Below, one piece after another: positions 50,987 through 58,670 of a stretch of DNA of 64,000 nucleotides. The notes beneath the pieces were generated by a model. It worked only from the letters and a program-made list of their open reading frames with translations, had not been told where the DNA came from and did not search any database. Source of the DNA: CAWCUU01 sp963798855. Lineage in GTDB: Bacteria > Gemmatimonadota > Gemmatimonadetes > Longimicrobiales > RSA9. Numbering within the stretch: the stretch's first letter is position 1; each line of letters starts with the position of its first letter. The stretch covers positions 248,001 through 312,000 of the forward strand of contig CAWCUU010000001.1 in assembly GCA_963798855.1 (NCBI GenBank), read 5' to 3'. The position numbers and the translations under genes were made by a program.

Positions 50987-52020
50987 ACCGGCCGAGCGGA
51001 CCCGACGTGCCGCGCCTCGACCTGCTGGCCTCGCCGCACCTCAAGGCGCCCGACTCCACCGCCCGGATCATGTGGACGGTCGTCGGCACGCTCGTTCCGA
51101 TCGTGCTCGTCGCGACCTGGTACTTCGGGCCCAGCGCGCTGCTCGTAACCGCGGCCAGCACGCTCGGGGCCGTGGCGACGGAGCGGCTGTTCGGTCGGCG
51201 GGGCACCCTCGGCGACGGATCGGCCGCGATCACCGGGCTGCTGCTCGGGCTCACGCTGCCCGCCGGCTTCCCGCTCTGGATGGCCGCGCTCGGCGGCGCG
51301 TTCGGGATCGGCTTCGGCAAGCTGATCTTCGGCGGCCTCGGTCAGAACGTCTTCAACCCCGCCTTGCTCGGCCGCGCTTTCCTGCAGGCGGCCTTCCCGG
51401 TGGCCATCACGACGTGGCCGACCGTGCACGCCGGCGCGCGCGAGCTGCTGGCCGCGAACCTCGCGCTGCCCTTCATGTCCGCGCACGCGATCGACGCGGT
51501 CACGAGCGCGACGCCGCTCGGCCGCTTCAAGTTCGAGAGCCTCGGCACCGATGCGATCCCGCTCATGCTCGGCAACACGGGAGGCTCGCTCGGGGAGACC
51601 GCCGGTCTGCTGATCCTCCTTTGCGGCCTCTACCTCGCCGCGAAGAAGTACCTCGACTGGCGGATCCCGGCCTCGATCTTCCTTACCGTGGCGAGCCTCG
51701 CCGCGGTGCTCCACCTGCTCGCGCCGGATCGCTTCCCGACCACCGCGTTCATGCTCTTCTCGGGCGGACTGATGCTCGGCGCCGTCTACATGGCGACCGA
51801 CATGGTGACCAGCCCCGTCACGCACGCCGGCGCCTGGATCTTCGGCATCGGGATCGGCGTGCTCGTCGTGCTGATCCGGCTCTGGGGAGGTCTGCCCGAG
51901 GGCGTGATGTACGCGATCCTGCTCATGAACGCGACGGTGCCGTTCATCAACCGGGCCACCCGGCCGCGCGTCTTCGGCACCGAGCCTCGACGGCTGTGGC
52001 GCCGGAAGGCGGCGTCGTGA
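50983..52020 (+). CDS. rnfD: Rnf complex subunit D (FMN-carrying membrane subunit)
   Basis: 345 residues from GTG 50983, after GGAGAGG. Multiple membrane helices (about eight to nine) from VGTLVPIVLVATWYF onward. The covalent-FMN threonine lies in AVTSATPLGRFK, matching the S/T-G/S-A-T-P-L pattern of RnfD/NqrB. Further family motifs are NVFNPALLGRAFLQAAFP and YMATDMVTSPVTHAG near the C-terminus. ApbE encoded at the end of the operon would attach the FMN. Part of the ion-translocating core; overlaps rnfC and rnfG. Confidence 0.95.
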   Translation: MNRPSGPDVPRLDLLASPHLKAPDSTARIMWTVVGTLVPIVLVATWYFGPSALLVTAASTLGAVATERLFGRRGTLGDGSAAITGLLLGLTLPAGFPLWMAALGGAFGIGFGKLIFGGLGQNVFNPALLGRAFLQAAFPVAITTWPTVHAGARELLAANLALPFMSAHAIDAVTSATPLGRFKFESLGTDAIPLMLGNTGGSLGETAGLLILLCGLYLAAKKYLDWRIPASIFLTVASLAAVLHLLAPDRFPTTAFMLFSGGLMLGAVYMATDMVTSPVTHAGAWIFGIGIGVLVVLIRLWGGLPEGVMYAILLMNATVPFINRATRPRVFGTEPRRLWRRKAAS

Positions 52021-52736
52021 GCGCGCACGTGCACGACCAGGGCACGGCGATGCCCGCGTCCGGCGACCCGAACGGCGCCACGCCTCCGATCGGCGAGAAG
52101 CCGGCGCCGGTGCCGGCGTGGCGGCTGCTCACGACGCTCGGGGTCGCAGGTGCACTTGCGGGCGTGCTGATCGTGCTGGTCTTCCAGTGGGCGCAGCCGC
52201 GCATCCGCGCGCACCGGGCGGAGGTGCTGCGCGCCGCGATCCAGGAGGTGCTCGAGGAGCCGGACCACTACCAGAGGCTCTTCGTCGTGGGCGGGAAGCT
52301 CACCGAGCAGGCGCCTCAGGGCGCGGATACCACCGAGCTCGACGCGATCTACCTCGGCTTCGACGCGAACGGCCGTGCGATCGGCTTCGCCGTGCCCGCC
52401 GCGGAGCCGGGCTTCCAGGACGTGATCAGCCTGATCTTCGGCTACGACGCCGCGCGCGACCGACTGCTCGGCATGACCGTGCTGGAGAGCAAGGAGACGC
52501 CCGGGCTCGGCGATCGGATCACGAGCGACTCCGGCTTCATCTCCGGCTTCTCCGGCGTCGCTCCGCCGCTCGTCGGCGTGAAGGTCGGCGCGGGGAAGGA
52601 CCCGGAGCACGACGTCGACATGATCACCGGCGCGACGATCTCATCGCGCGCCGTGATCGGCATCATCAACCACCGACTGGACAGGCTTCGGCCAGTGCTG
52701 CGGGCCTACGTCGGGGAGGCACAGGCACACCCATGA
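52017..52736 (+). CDS. rnfG: Rnf complex subunit G (FMN-binding)
   Basis: 239 residues from GTG 52017 (GTGA overlap with rnfD). A roughly 30-residue soluble start, one membrane helix (LLTTLGVAGALAGVLIVLVFQW), then a periplasmic FMN-binding domain. The covalent-FMN threonine is in MITGATISSRAVIG (S/TGATxS signature). The preceding ESKETPGLGDRI is also conserved in RnfG/NqrC. Needs ApbE for flavinylation. Overlaps rnfE (ATGA). Confidence 0.95.
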   Translation: MSAHVHDQGTAMPASGDPNGATPPIGEKPAPVPAWRLLTTLGVAGALAGVLIVLVFQWAQPRIRAHRAEVLRAAIQEVLEEPDHYQRLFVVGGKLTEQAPQGADTTELDAIYLGFDANGRAIGFAVPAAEPGFQDVISLIFGYDAARDRLLGMTVLESKETPGLGDRITSDSGFISGFSGVAPPLVGVKVGAGKDPEHDVDMITGATISSRAVIGIINHRLDRLRPVLRAYVGEAQAHP

Positions 52737-53410
52737 GCGGGACTCAGAGGAGGGGCACGACCCCGAGCGCGGACCTGCTGCGAGGCGTCTGGCGCGAGAA
52801 CCCGGTTCTCGTGCAGATGCTCGGGCTCTGCCCGACGCTCGCCGTCACGAATACGGTCGCGAACAGCCTGGCGATGGGCATCGCCACGTTCTTCGTGCTG
52901 CTCGGCTCCAGCATCCTGGTCGCCTCGCTCAAGCGCCTCATCCCGGGAGAGGTCCGGATCTCGGCGTACATCCTGATCATCGCGACGTTCGTGACGATGG
53001 CCGACCTCGCGCTCGAGGCGCTCGTCCCCGACATCCACAAGGCGCTCGGCGCTTTCATCGCGCTCATCGTGGTCAACTGCATCATCCTCGGCCGCCAGGA
53101 GGCGTTCGCGTCACGGAGGCCGGTCGGCCGCGCCGCCCTCGACGCGATCGGCACGGGCGTCGGATTCATGGTCGCGCTGCTGCTCATGGGCTCGATCCGC
53201 GAGTTGCTCGGCGCCGGCAGCCTGCTCGGGCACTCCGTCTTCGGGCAGCACTTCGAACCGTGGGTCGTGATGGTGCTGCCTCCCGGCGGCTTCCTCACGC
53301 TCGGCGTGCTTCTGCTCGGCTTCGGCTGGTGGCGTGGCCGCACCGCCGCCCCGAAGCCGCAGCCCCGGCGCTGGCCGCACGGCGTGCTGGCCGGGAAGGA
53401 AGCGGCGTGA
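52733..53410 (+). CDS. rnfE: Rnf complex subunit E
   Basis: 225 residues from ATG 52733. Six membrane helices. The two conserved cysteines that, with those of RnfA, hold the intramembrane iron/2Fe-2S centre are visible: Cys33 in VLVQMLGLCPTLAV and the one in IALIVVNCIILGRQEA. C-terminus VLPPGGFLTLGVLLLGFGWW. It is part of the ion and electron channel. The stop TGA shares a base with the rnfA ATG. Confidence 0.95.
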   Translation: MSGTQRRGTTPSADLLRGVWRENPVLVQMLGLCPTLAVTNTVANSLAMGIATFFVLLGSSILVASLKRLIPGEVRISAYILIIATFVTMADLALEALVPDIHKALGAFIALIVVNCIILGRQEAFASRRPVGRAALDAIGTGVGFMVALLLMGSIRELLGAGSLLGHSVFGQHFEPWVVMVLPPGGFLTLGVLLLGFGWWRGRTAAPKPQPRRWPHGVLAGKEAA

Positions 53411-53985
53411 TGCGCGACCTCGTATGGATCCTCGTCTCGGCGATGCTGGTGAACAACTTCACCCTCGTCCTCTTCCTCGGGCTGTGCCCGTTCATGGGCG
53501 TGTCCGGTCGCGTCGCGACCGCCGTCCGCATGGGCGCCGCCGACACGTTCGTACTCGTGATCACGGCCATCGCCGTGTGGCTCCTCAACACCTTCGTGCT
53601 GCCGACCGCGCCGTACCTGCGGCTGATCTCCTTCATCGTCGTCATCGCCTCGCTCGTCCAGATCGTGGAGATGGCGGTCAAGAAGCTGAGCCCCGCCCTC
53701 TATCGCGAGCTCGGCATCTTCCTGCCGCTGATCACCACCAACTGCGCGATCCTCGGCCTCGCGATCTTCCAGACGAACCGCGGCTACGGCTTCTGGGAAG
53801 GGTTGTTCTTCGCCGTCGGAGCCGGGCTCGGGCTCACCCTCGCGCTCGCGCTCATGGCGTCGATCCGCGAGCAGACCGAGCTCTCCGACGTGCCCGCGCT
53901 CGCGCGCGGAATGGGGCTCGTGCTCATCCTCGCGGGCAGCCTGTCGCTCGCGTTCATGGGCTTCGCCGGACTGTTCAGCTCATGA
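53410..53985 (+). CDS. rnfA: Rnf complex subunit A
   Basis: 191 residues from ATG 53410, a one-base overlap with rnfE. Six membrane helices. Cys26 in LVLFLGLCPFMGVSG and the Cys of LITTNCAILGLAIF correspond to the conserved cysteines of the RnfA/RnfE metal centre. Ends LSLAFMGFAGLFSS. Same-sized and homologous to RnfE in an inverted arrangement. The stop overlaps the start of the following tiny gene by 4 bp (ATGA). Confidence 0.95.
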   Translation: MRDLVWILVSAMLVNNFTLVLFLGLCPFMGVSGRVATAVRMGAADTFVLVITAIAVWLLNTFVLPTAPYLRLISFIVVIASLVQIVEMAVKKLSPALYRELGIFLPLITTNCAILGLAIFQTNRGYGFWEGLFFAVGAGLGLTLALALMASIREQTELSDVPALARGMGLVLILAGSLSLAFMGFAGLFSS

Positions 53986-54113
53986 GCACGCTCGTCGGAA
54001 TCCTCGTCGCCGCTGCGCTCTTCGCGCTCTTCGGCCTCGTCGGACACCGCCCCCGCTGCGGTGGGAGCTGCGGCGGTTGTGAGAGCGCCTGTGCGCTCAA
54101 GGAGTCGGAATGA
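53982..54113 (+). CDS. Tiny NqrM-like membrane Cys-rich protein
   Basis: 43 residues, ATG 53982 to TGA 54113, overlapping rnfA by 4 bp and apbE by 4 bp. One membrane helix (LVGILVAAALFALFGLVG) followed by HRPRCGGSCGGCESACALKE, with cysteines spaced C-x3-C-x2-C-x3-C. NqrM, a one-helix protein with a GSCGG-type Cys motif that is required to mature Na+-NQR, lies next to nqr genes and apbE and is thought to deliver iron to the NqrD/NqrE centre, homologous to RnfE/RnfA. The present protein is shorter than NqrM but has the same layout and gene context. The assignment is inference. Confidence 0.75.
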   Translation: MSTLVGILVAAALFALFGLVGHRPRCGGSCGGCESACALKESE

Positions 54114-55108
54114 ACACGCCCGAAGAGAACCTCCGGTCGCTCCCCAGCCGGCGCGACTTCATCGCCCTCGGCGTCGGCGCCTTCGTCGTCGCCGCGCTGC
54201 CGCTCGGTCGCCGCCGTCGCCGCGACGCCGTCCGGCGCACCGTTCCCGTGATGGGCACGCTCGCGGAAATCGCCGTCGTGCACCACGACAGGCGCTACGC
54301 GCAGGGCGCGATCAATGCCGCGTTCGACGAGCTGCGTCGCATCGAGGGTACCATGACCCGCTTCCGCGACGACTCGGACATCGGTCGCGCGAACGTCGCC
54401 GCGGCCAGGGCGCCGGTCGCGATCCGGGGCGAGACCGCCTCCGTCATCGCCGAGGCGCTGCGCTGGGCCGATCTCAGCGACGGGGCCTTCGACCCCGCGC
54501 TGGGCCGCGCCGTCGAGCTCTGGGACGTTCCGCACCGACACACGCCACCCGACGCTCGGACGTACCGCCGCTTCGCCGGCCGGCGGCTCTACCGCAGCAT
54601 CGAGCTCGGGCGCTTCAACGGCGCCGCGATCGTTCGCTACGACGATCCCGACATCGCCCTCGACCTCGGCGGCATCGCCAAGGGCTACGCCGTCGACTGC
54701 GCCGTGTGCGTCCTTCGGGAATGGGGGGTCTCCGCGGCGCTCGTCAACGTGGGCGGCGATCTGTACGCCCTCGGTCACGCGGCAGACGGAGAGCCGTGGC
54801 GCATCGGCATCCAGTCGCCCGCCGATCCGGCGGCGCTCATCGGCGAGGTCCCCCTCGCCGACGGCGCTCTCGCTACTTCCGGCGACTACATCCGGTACTT
54901 CGACTATCGCGGCCGACGCTACCACCACCTGCTCGACCCCCGTACCGGCGAGCCCCGGCTCACCGCCGAGCACAGCATCACCATCGCCGCCGACACGTGC
55001 ATGGTGGCCAATGCCGCCGCGACCGCCGCGTTCGGCGATCTCCGCGGCGACGCACACCGGCTGCTCTCGCGCACGGGCGCGGGCGCACGACTCATCAAGA
55101 TCGCCTGA
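54110..55108 (+). CDS. apbE: FAD:protein FMN transferase
   Basis: 332 residues. It has a twin-arginine-like N-terminus (SRRDFIALGVGAFVVAALPLG), so it is exported. ApbE transfers FMN from FAD to a threonine of RnfD and RnfG. Family motifs: VMGTLAEIAVVH, FDELRRIEGTMTRF, SDGAFDPALG, ALDLGGIAKGYAVD, VNVGGDLYALG, GALATSGDYIRYF, HHLLDPRTGEP and ADTCMVANAAATAAF (metal-binding Asp/Thr). The position right after the rnf genes fits this role. Confidence 0.94.
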   Translation: MNTPEENLRSLPSRRDFIALGVGAFVVAALPLGRRRRRDAVRRTVPVMGTLAEIAVVHHDRRYAQGAINAAFDELRRIEGTMTRFRDDSDIGRANVAAARAPVAIRGETASVIAEALRWADLSDGAFDPALGRAVELWDVPHRHTPPDARTYRRFAGRRLYRSIELGRFNGAAIVRYDDPDIALDLGGIAKGYAVDCAVCVLREWGVSAALVNVGGDLYALGHAADGEPWRIGIQSPADPAALIGEVPLADGALATSGDYIRYFDYRGRRYHHLLDPRTGEPRLTAEHSITIAADTCMVANAAATAAFGDLRGDAHRLLSRTGAGARLIKIA

Positions 55109-55119
55109 GGAGGCTCCCC

Positions 55120-55524
55120 ATGAAGACGCAACGGGCCTACTGCTCCGCCTGCGACCAGCAGGTTCGAATCATCGTGACGCCCGCGCCCCTGCACGACGGC
55201 CAGGCCAATCTCCCGGACTCCCAGGTCGTCTGCCTCGACTTCGGCGAGAAGTGCACGGGCTCGATGTGCCCGATGTTCGGGCTGCCTACCATCCTGATGG
55301 GCGTACGCCTCGCCCGCAGCGGGCTGCGCGCCGACCCGTGGCAAACGATTCAGGCCCTGTGCGAGGGCTGCGGAGTCGTGCGGGAGCTCGAGCGCCTGGG
55401 CCGCGACAGCGCCTATTGCGAGGTGTGCGGTACCACCAGCCGGGTCGTGGTGATGGACCTCGAGGAGGGGGAGGGGGCGGTCGCGATCACCTACACCCCG
55501 CCGGCCGCCGAGAAGGACGCCTGA
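55120..55524 (+). CDS. Cysteine-pair protein, end of the Rnf operon
   Basis: 134 residues from ATG 55120 after TGAGGAGG, 11 bp past apbE. Cysteines: YCSACD near the start, CTGSMCP in the middle, LCEGCG and YCEVCG later, suggesting two zinc-ribbon or metal sites. The middle (FGLPTILMGVRLARSGL) is mildly hydrophobic. I do not recognise the family. Co-transcription with the rnf genes suggests a maturation, redox or regulatory role, but that is inference. Confidence 0.65.
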   Translation: MKTQRAYCSACDQQVRIIVTPAPLHDGQANLPDSQVVCLDFGEKCTGSMCPMFGLPTILMGVRLARSGLRADPWQTIQALCEGCGVVRELERLGRDSAYCEVCGTTSRVVVMDLEEGEGAVAITYTPPAAEKDA

Positions 55525-55558
55525 GTCGCTCTCCGAGCCCCGAAGCGCCTGCGGGCCC

Positions 55559-56200
55559 TCACATGATGGACCGCAGGTGCTCCCGCTCTTCGCCCCGGAG
55601 CCGCGCCACGACCAGCGACTGCAGCAGCGCGCGCCCCCGATGCAGTCGCTCCCGGGCGACCGTCACCGGAACCCGCAGCACGGCCGCAACATCGGCGTAC
55701 GACAGTCCCTGAAGATCACAGAGCACGACGGGCGCTCGCAGCTCGGGCCCCAGGCGGTCCACATCGCCCCACAATCCCGCGCCGGCCTCGGACCCCCTGA
55801 GCAGCTCCACAGCGCCGGGAAGCTCCGGCGCGTCCATGCTCCTGCGCGGATCGCCGCCCTCGCCCGCTTCGGCGTACCCCCCTCCGATACTCGACTCCAT
55901 GGGCGGGGCCGCGAGCAGCTCGTTACACACACCCAGAAGCCGGATCAGTGTATCCTGCTCTTCCCAGTCCCCGGCAGCGCGCGCAGCGCGCGCGTACGTC
56001 GCCTCCACGACCGCCTCGGCGTCGCGCACGTTCCCGGCCGCCATCCGCAGCGCGTAGCCGTATACCGCGTCAAGGCAGGAAATCAGCCCCGCGATGCCGG
56101 AGCCGCGTCGGCGGGTATCCGCAATTCTTGCTCTTCCCGTGGCCTCCGCCCCAGATGGACGCCGGCCGTGGTCTTCCGTGTCGACAGAGTGCATCGCCAT
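55559..56200 (-). CDS. ECF-like RNA polymerase sigma factor
   Basis: 213 residues from ATG 56200, which follows GGAAGG; a GTG at 56218 is an alternative. Region 4 is clear near the C-terminus: GPELRAPVVLCDLQGLSYADVAAV then LRVPVTVARERLHRGRALLQ, a helix-turn-helix for -35 recognition. Region 2 (about 45-85: LDAVYGYALRMAAGNVRDAEAVV) is divergent from canonical sigma-E types. The linker is Gly/Glu-rich. No anti-sigma factor is adjacent. It converges with the Rnf operon and diverges from the lipoprotein gene downstream. Confidence 0.78.
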   Translation of the reverse strand: MAMHSVDTEDHGRRPSGAEATGRARIADTRRRGSGIAGLISCLDAVYGYALRMAAGNVRDAEAVVEATYARAARAAGDWEEQDTLIRLLGVCNELLAAPPMESSIGGGYAEAGEGGDPRRSMDAPELPGAVELLRGSEAGAGLWGDVDRLGPELRAPVVLCDLQGLSYADVAAVLRVPVTVARERLHRGRALLQSLVVARLRGEEREHLRSIM

Positions 56201-56556
56201 CCCGCTTCCTTCCGTCACGAGTTCGGCTGCAGCGAACGCGCGGTGGCCGTGACGAGCGTGTGGAGCCGTCCTTCAATGTCGCCGGCGTCTGCTGATGGAT
56301 CAACGCCCGACTTCACTCATATGATTCATTTCGACAGGTATACACGACGCTTTGGAGATAGATCCGCGCCCATCAGGCAAGGGTGCGCTCCCAACCCTTG
56401 ATGCGGATTCGTGGTCGCCGAGCGGACACGAGGCCTCGGACGGGGACGGCCGCTATGGCCGAGGATGGCGGATCCCTTCCGCATCGGGGCGGGCGGTGGC
56501 ATCCTCGGTCGAGTGGGGCTCGATATCGAACGAGAACATCGGAGAGATCCGCATTG
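56201..56556. other. Divergent intergenic region
   Basis: 356 bases between the sigma factor and the NTF2-like lipoprotein. The only AT-rich patch, about 56315-56365 (with CATATGATTC and GGTATACACG), could hold promoters for either side, but no pair of well-spaced hexamers is convincing. The remaining sequence is open but shows no gene-like features. Confidence 0.4.
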
Positions 56557-57540
56557 GTGAACGGCCGGAAAGGAGTCGGTCCCTCGATACCTCGCAGATC
56601 CCCGTTGGCGATTCTGCGCATCGGGCGGGTGGTCCTCCCGCTGCTGGCCTGGGGCTGCGCATCGGACCGTCCGACGGTGGACTCGGGCGCGAGCGAGGTG
56701 GCGGAGCTGACGGGTGCGGATCGTGCCTTTGCGCAGGCGTCCGCGGCGCGCGGGGCGGAGGCGTGGGCGGAAGCATGGTCCGAAGGCGGCCGGAAGGAGG
56801 CCCCGAACGGCCCCGGCGTGGTGGGTCCGGCCGCCGTACGTGCGGCGATGGCGCCGGTTCTGGAACGCTACGGCCCCCGCTTCCGCTGGGAGCCGGAGCA
56901 CGGCGCGATGCTATGGCCGGACACGCTCGGCTACACGACGGGGCGGTGGTGGATCGACGAAGTCGGCGCCGGCTCCTCGGCCGGCGGCCGCTACCTGACG
57001 GTCTGGATCCGCGAGGCGGGGCAGTGGAAGGTCGCGCTGGACGTGAGCGCTTCGGTGTGCGGCTCCGCTCCGGCGTCTCATGCATTCGATTTCTGGCAGG
57101 GTGAGTGGCGGATCGTCGAGCGGATCCGGGCGGAGGACGGTGGGCAGGAAATATATCGCGCGCGCGACGCGGTCGCGCCCGTGGCGGGAGCCTGCGCCCT
57201 CGCCGAGAGCTGGGCCGGAATGGTGCGCTACCCGTGGGCGCGAATGGAGCACCCCCGCCGGATCCGCGGCGCGAGCATACGCGTCTACGACCCGAGCAGC
57301 GAGCGGTGGAGCATTTACTGGATCGACACGGTCACCCGCCGCTTCGGTTTGCCTTTTCGGGGGAGCTTCGACGGCGATGTCGGCGACTTCCTGCTCCAGC
57401 CGCCGGACAGCGATTCGGCGCCGCGCCGCATCCGCTTCCGCCGTGGGGGCGAGGGTGGTGCTGTGGACTGGGATCTGGCGGTGCAGCAGCCCGACAGCGA
57501 CTGGATCCCGTTGTGGTCGATGCACTTCGAGCGGCATTGA
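56557..57540 (+). CDS. Predicted lipoprotein with NTF2-like domain
   Basis: 327 residues from GTG 56557, which follows GGAGAG; upstream codons in the same frame lack a start with support. The N-terminus has a basic stretch, a hydrophobic core and lipobox LLAWGC. Residues about 50-170 fit a DUF4440/SnoaL-like fold (LTGADRAFAQASAARGAEAWAEAWSEGG, ... YLTVWIREAGQWKVALD). The second half (about 175-327; HAFDFWQGEWRIVERI, GASIRVYDPSSERWSIYWID, DWIPLWSMHFERH) resembles DUF1579-type beta-barrel proteins that follow a fixed FWxGxW opening. Periplasmic, function unknown. Confidence 0.72.
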   Translation: MNGRKGVGPSIPRRSPLAILRIGRVVLPLLAWGCASDRPTVDSGASEVAELTGADRAFAQASAARGAEAWAEAWSEGGRKEAPNGPGVVGPAAVRAAMAPVLERYGPRFRWEPEHGAMLWPDTLGYTTGRWWIDEVGAGSSAGGRYLTVWIREAGQWKVALDVSASVCGSAPASHAFDFWQGEWRIVERIRAEDGGQEIYRARDAVAPVAGACALAESWAGMVRYPWARMEHPRRIRGASIRVYDPSSERWSIYWIDTVTRRFGLPFRGSFDGDVGDFLLQPPDSDSAPRRIRFRRGGEGGAVDWDLAVQQPDSDWIPLWSMHFERH

Positions 57541-57562
57541 CGGGGGTGCGGCCGTCTTCTCG

Positions 57563-58213
57563 TCACCGGCCGGATTCGCCGTCGTCGAGTCGGCCTCGCC
57601 CCCTGTCGCCTCCGAGCTCCCGAGCCCGTGCGAGATCCGCCGCCGTATCCACATCCTGCGGCGGCGGCGCGTCGATCGGGATCAGCCTGACGCGAGACGG
57701 CTCCTCGGCGACGAGCCGGCGTGCGCCCTCATCGCCGCTCAGGTTGAGCAGCTCGGGGAAGATCGATCGGTCGAAGAGCACCGGATTGCCGCGGAAGCCG
57801 CGATACGAGGGCGCGATGATCGCCGCTGCCCCCGTTCGGTAGACCTCGATCAGGCGCTCGATCACGGCGGGGTCGATCGTGGGCTGGTCTGCCAGCGCCA
57901 CGAGCGCGGCGGCGGCATCATCACGAACTGCCCGGATTCCGCAGCGCAGTGAGCTCGCGAGGCCGCTCGCGTGACGGCGGTTCACGGTGAAGCGGACGGG
58001 CAGCGGCTCGAGCGCCCTGCGCACCGCTGCCGCCGCATGACCGAGCACCACCACGACCTCGACGACGTCCGCCTCCAGCACGCGCTCCGCCGCGCGGCGG
58101 ACCAGCGGCGACTCTCCGAAGGGGGCGAGCAGCTTCTGTCCGCCGAAGCGGCGGGAGGCGCCCGCCGCGAGCAGGATAGCGGACACCGCCGCTGCGTCGC
58201 GTCTCGGCCTCAT
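57563..58213 (-). CDS. Molybdenum cofactor cytidylyltransferase-like (MocA/MobA-like) protein
   Basis: 216 residues. NTP-transferase fold: AILLAAGASRRFGGQKLLAPFGESPLVRR (the LAAG-x-S-x-R-x-G signature with the later Lys), VVVVLGHAA, ALVALADQPTIDP (metal-binding DQP) and YRGFRGNPVLFDRS with LSGDEGARRL. MocA adds CMP to the molybdopterin cofactor for xanthine-dehydrogenase-type enzymes. It sits with XdhC and a NifU-like protein, which supports that reading. The last 20 residues are Arg/Asp/Gly-rich. Confidence 0.82.
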   Translation of the reverse strand: MRPRRDAAAVSAILLAAGASRRFGGQKLLAPFGESPLVRRAAERVLEADVVEVVVVLGHAAAAVRRALEPLPVRFTVNRRHASGLASSLRCGIRAVRDDAAAALVALADQPTIDPAVIERLIEVYRTGAAAIIAPSYRGFRGNPVLFDRSIFPELLNLSGDEGARRLVAEEPSRVRLIPIDAPPPQDVDTAADLARARELGGDRGRGRLDDGESGR

Positions 58214-58232
58214 TCCTCCGGCCGTGCTGCCG

Positions 58233-58619
58233 TCACCCGGGCGCGGCCGTCCGATCGCCGAGCGTCGCGAGCCCCTGCCGCAGCGCCTCGAGCGCCAGCC
58301 GCAGACAGTCCATCCGTTCGGGCGGAACGGCGGTGTCCAGCTCCTGCATCAGGTCCCGCTCCTCGATCGCCTCGGCTTCGGGCGCCGTGCGGCCCGGCAA
58401 CATCTCGGTCAGTCGCGAAGCGGCCGCGATGCTCAGCGCGCAGCCGTCACCTACGAACGCCGCATCCGTCACGACCCCGCGCTCCAGCCGGAGCTGCAGG
58501 CGCAACCGGTCTCCGCAGACGGGATTCGAGACCTCCCGCTCGACGTCCGGAGCGTCCAGCTTCCGTCGATTGCGCGGGCGCCGGAAGTGATCGAGCACGG
58601 TGGGGCTGAAGAGCGGCAC
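58233..58619 (-). CDS. NifU/SufU-like iron-sulfur scaffold protein
   Basis: 128 residues with start GTG 58619; a GTG at 58664 would add 15 codons (neither has a strong ribosome binding site). Scaffold-fold features: FSPTVLDHFRRPRNRR at the N-terminus and the three cysteine ligands in NPVCGDRLR, GDGCALSIAAAS and RMDCLRLALEAL, with an Asp before the first Cys. Like IscU/SufU it would hold nascent Fe-S clusters. Located between mocA-like and xdhC genes, possibly for the Fe-S clusters of a molybdenum hydroxylase. Confidence 0.82.
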   Translation of the reverse strand: MPLFSPTVLDHFRRPRNRRKLDAPDVEREVSNPVCGDRLRLQLRLERGVVTDAAFVGDGCALSIAAASRLTEMLPGRTAPEAEAIEERDLMQELDTAVPPERMDCLRLALEALRQGLATLGDRTAAPG

Positions 58620-58670
58620 GCTAGACGGCCGCCAGAGGACGGGGGCGCCGGAGGATCGCCACACACCGGC

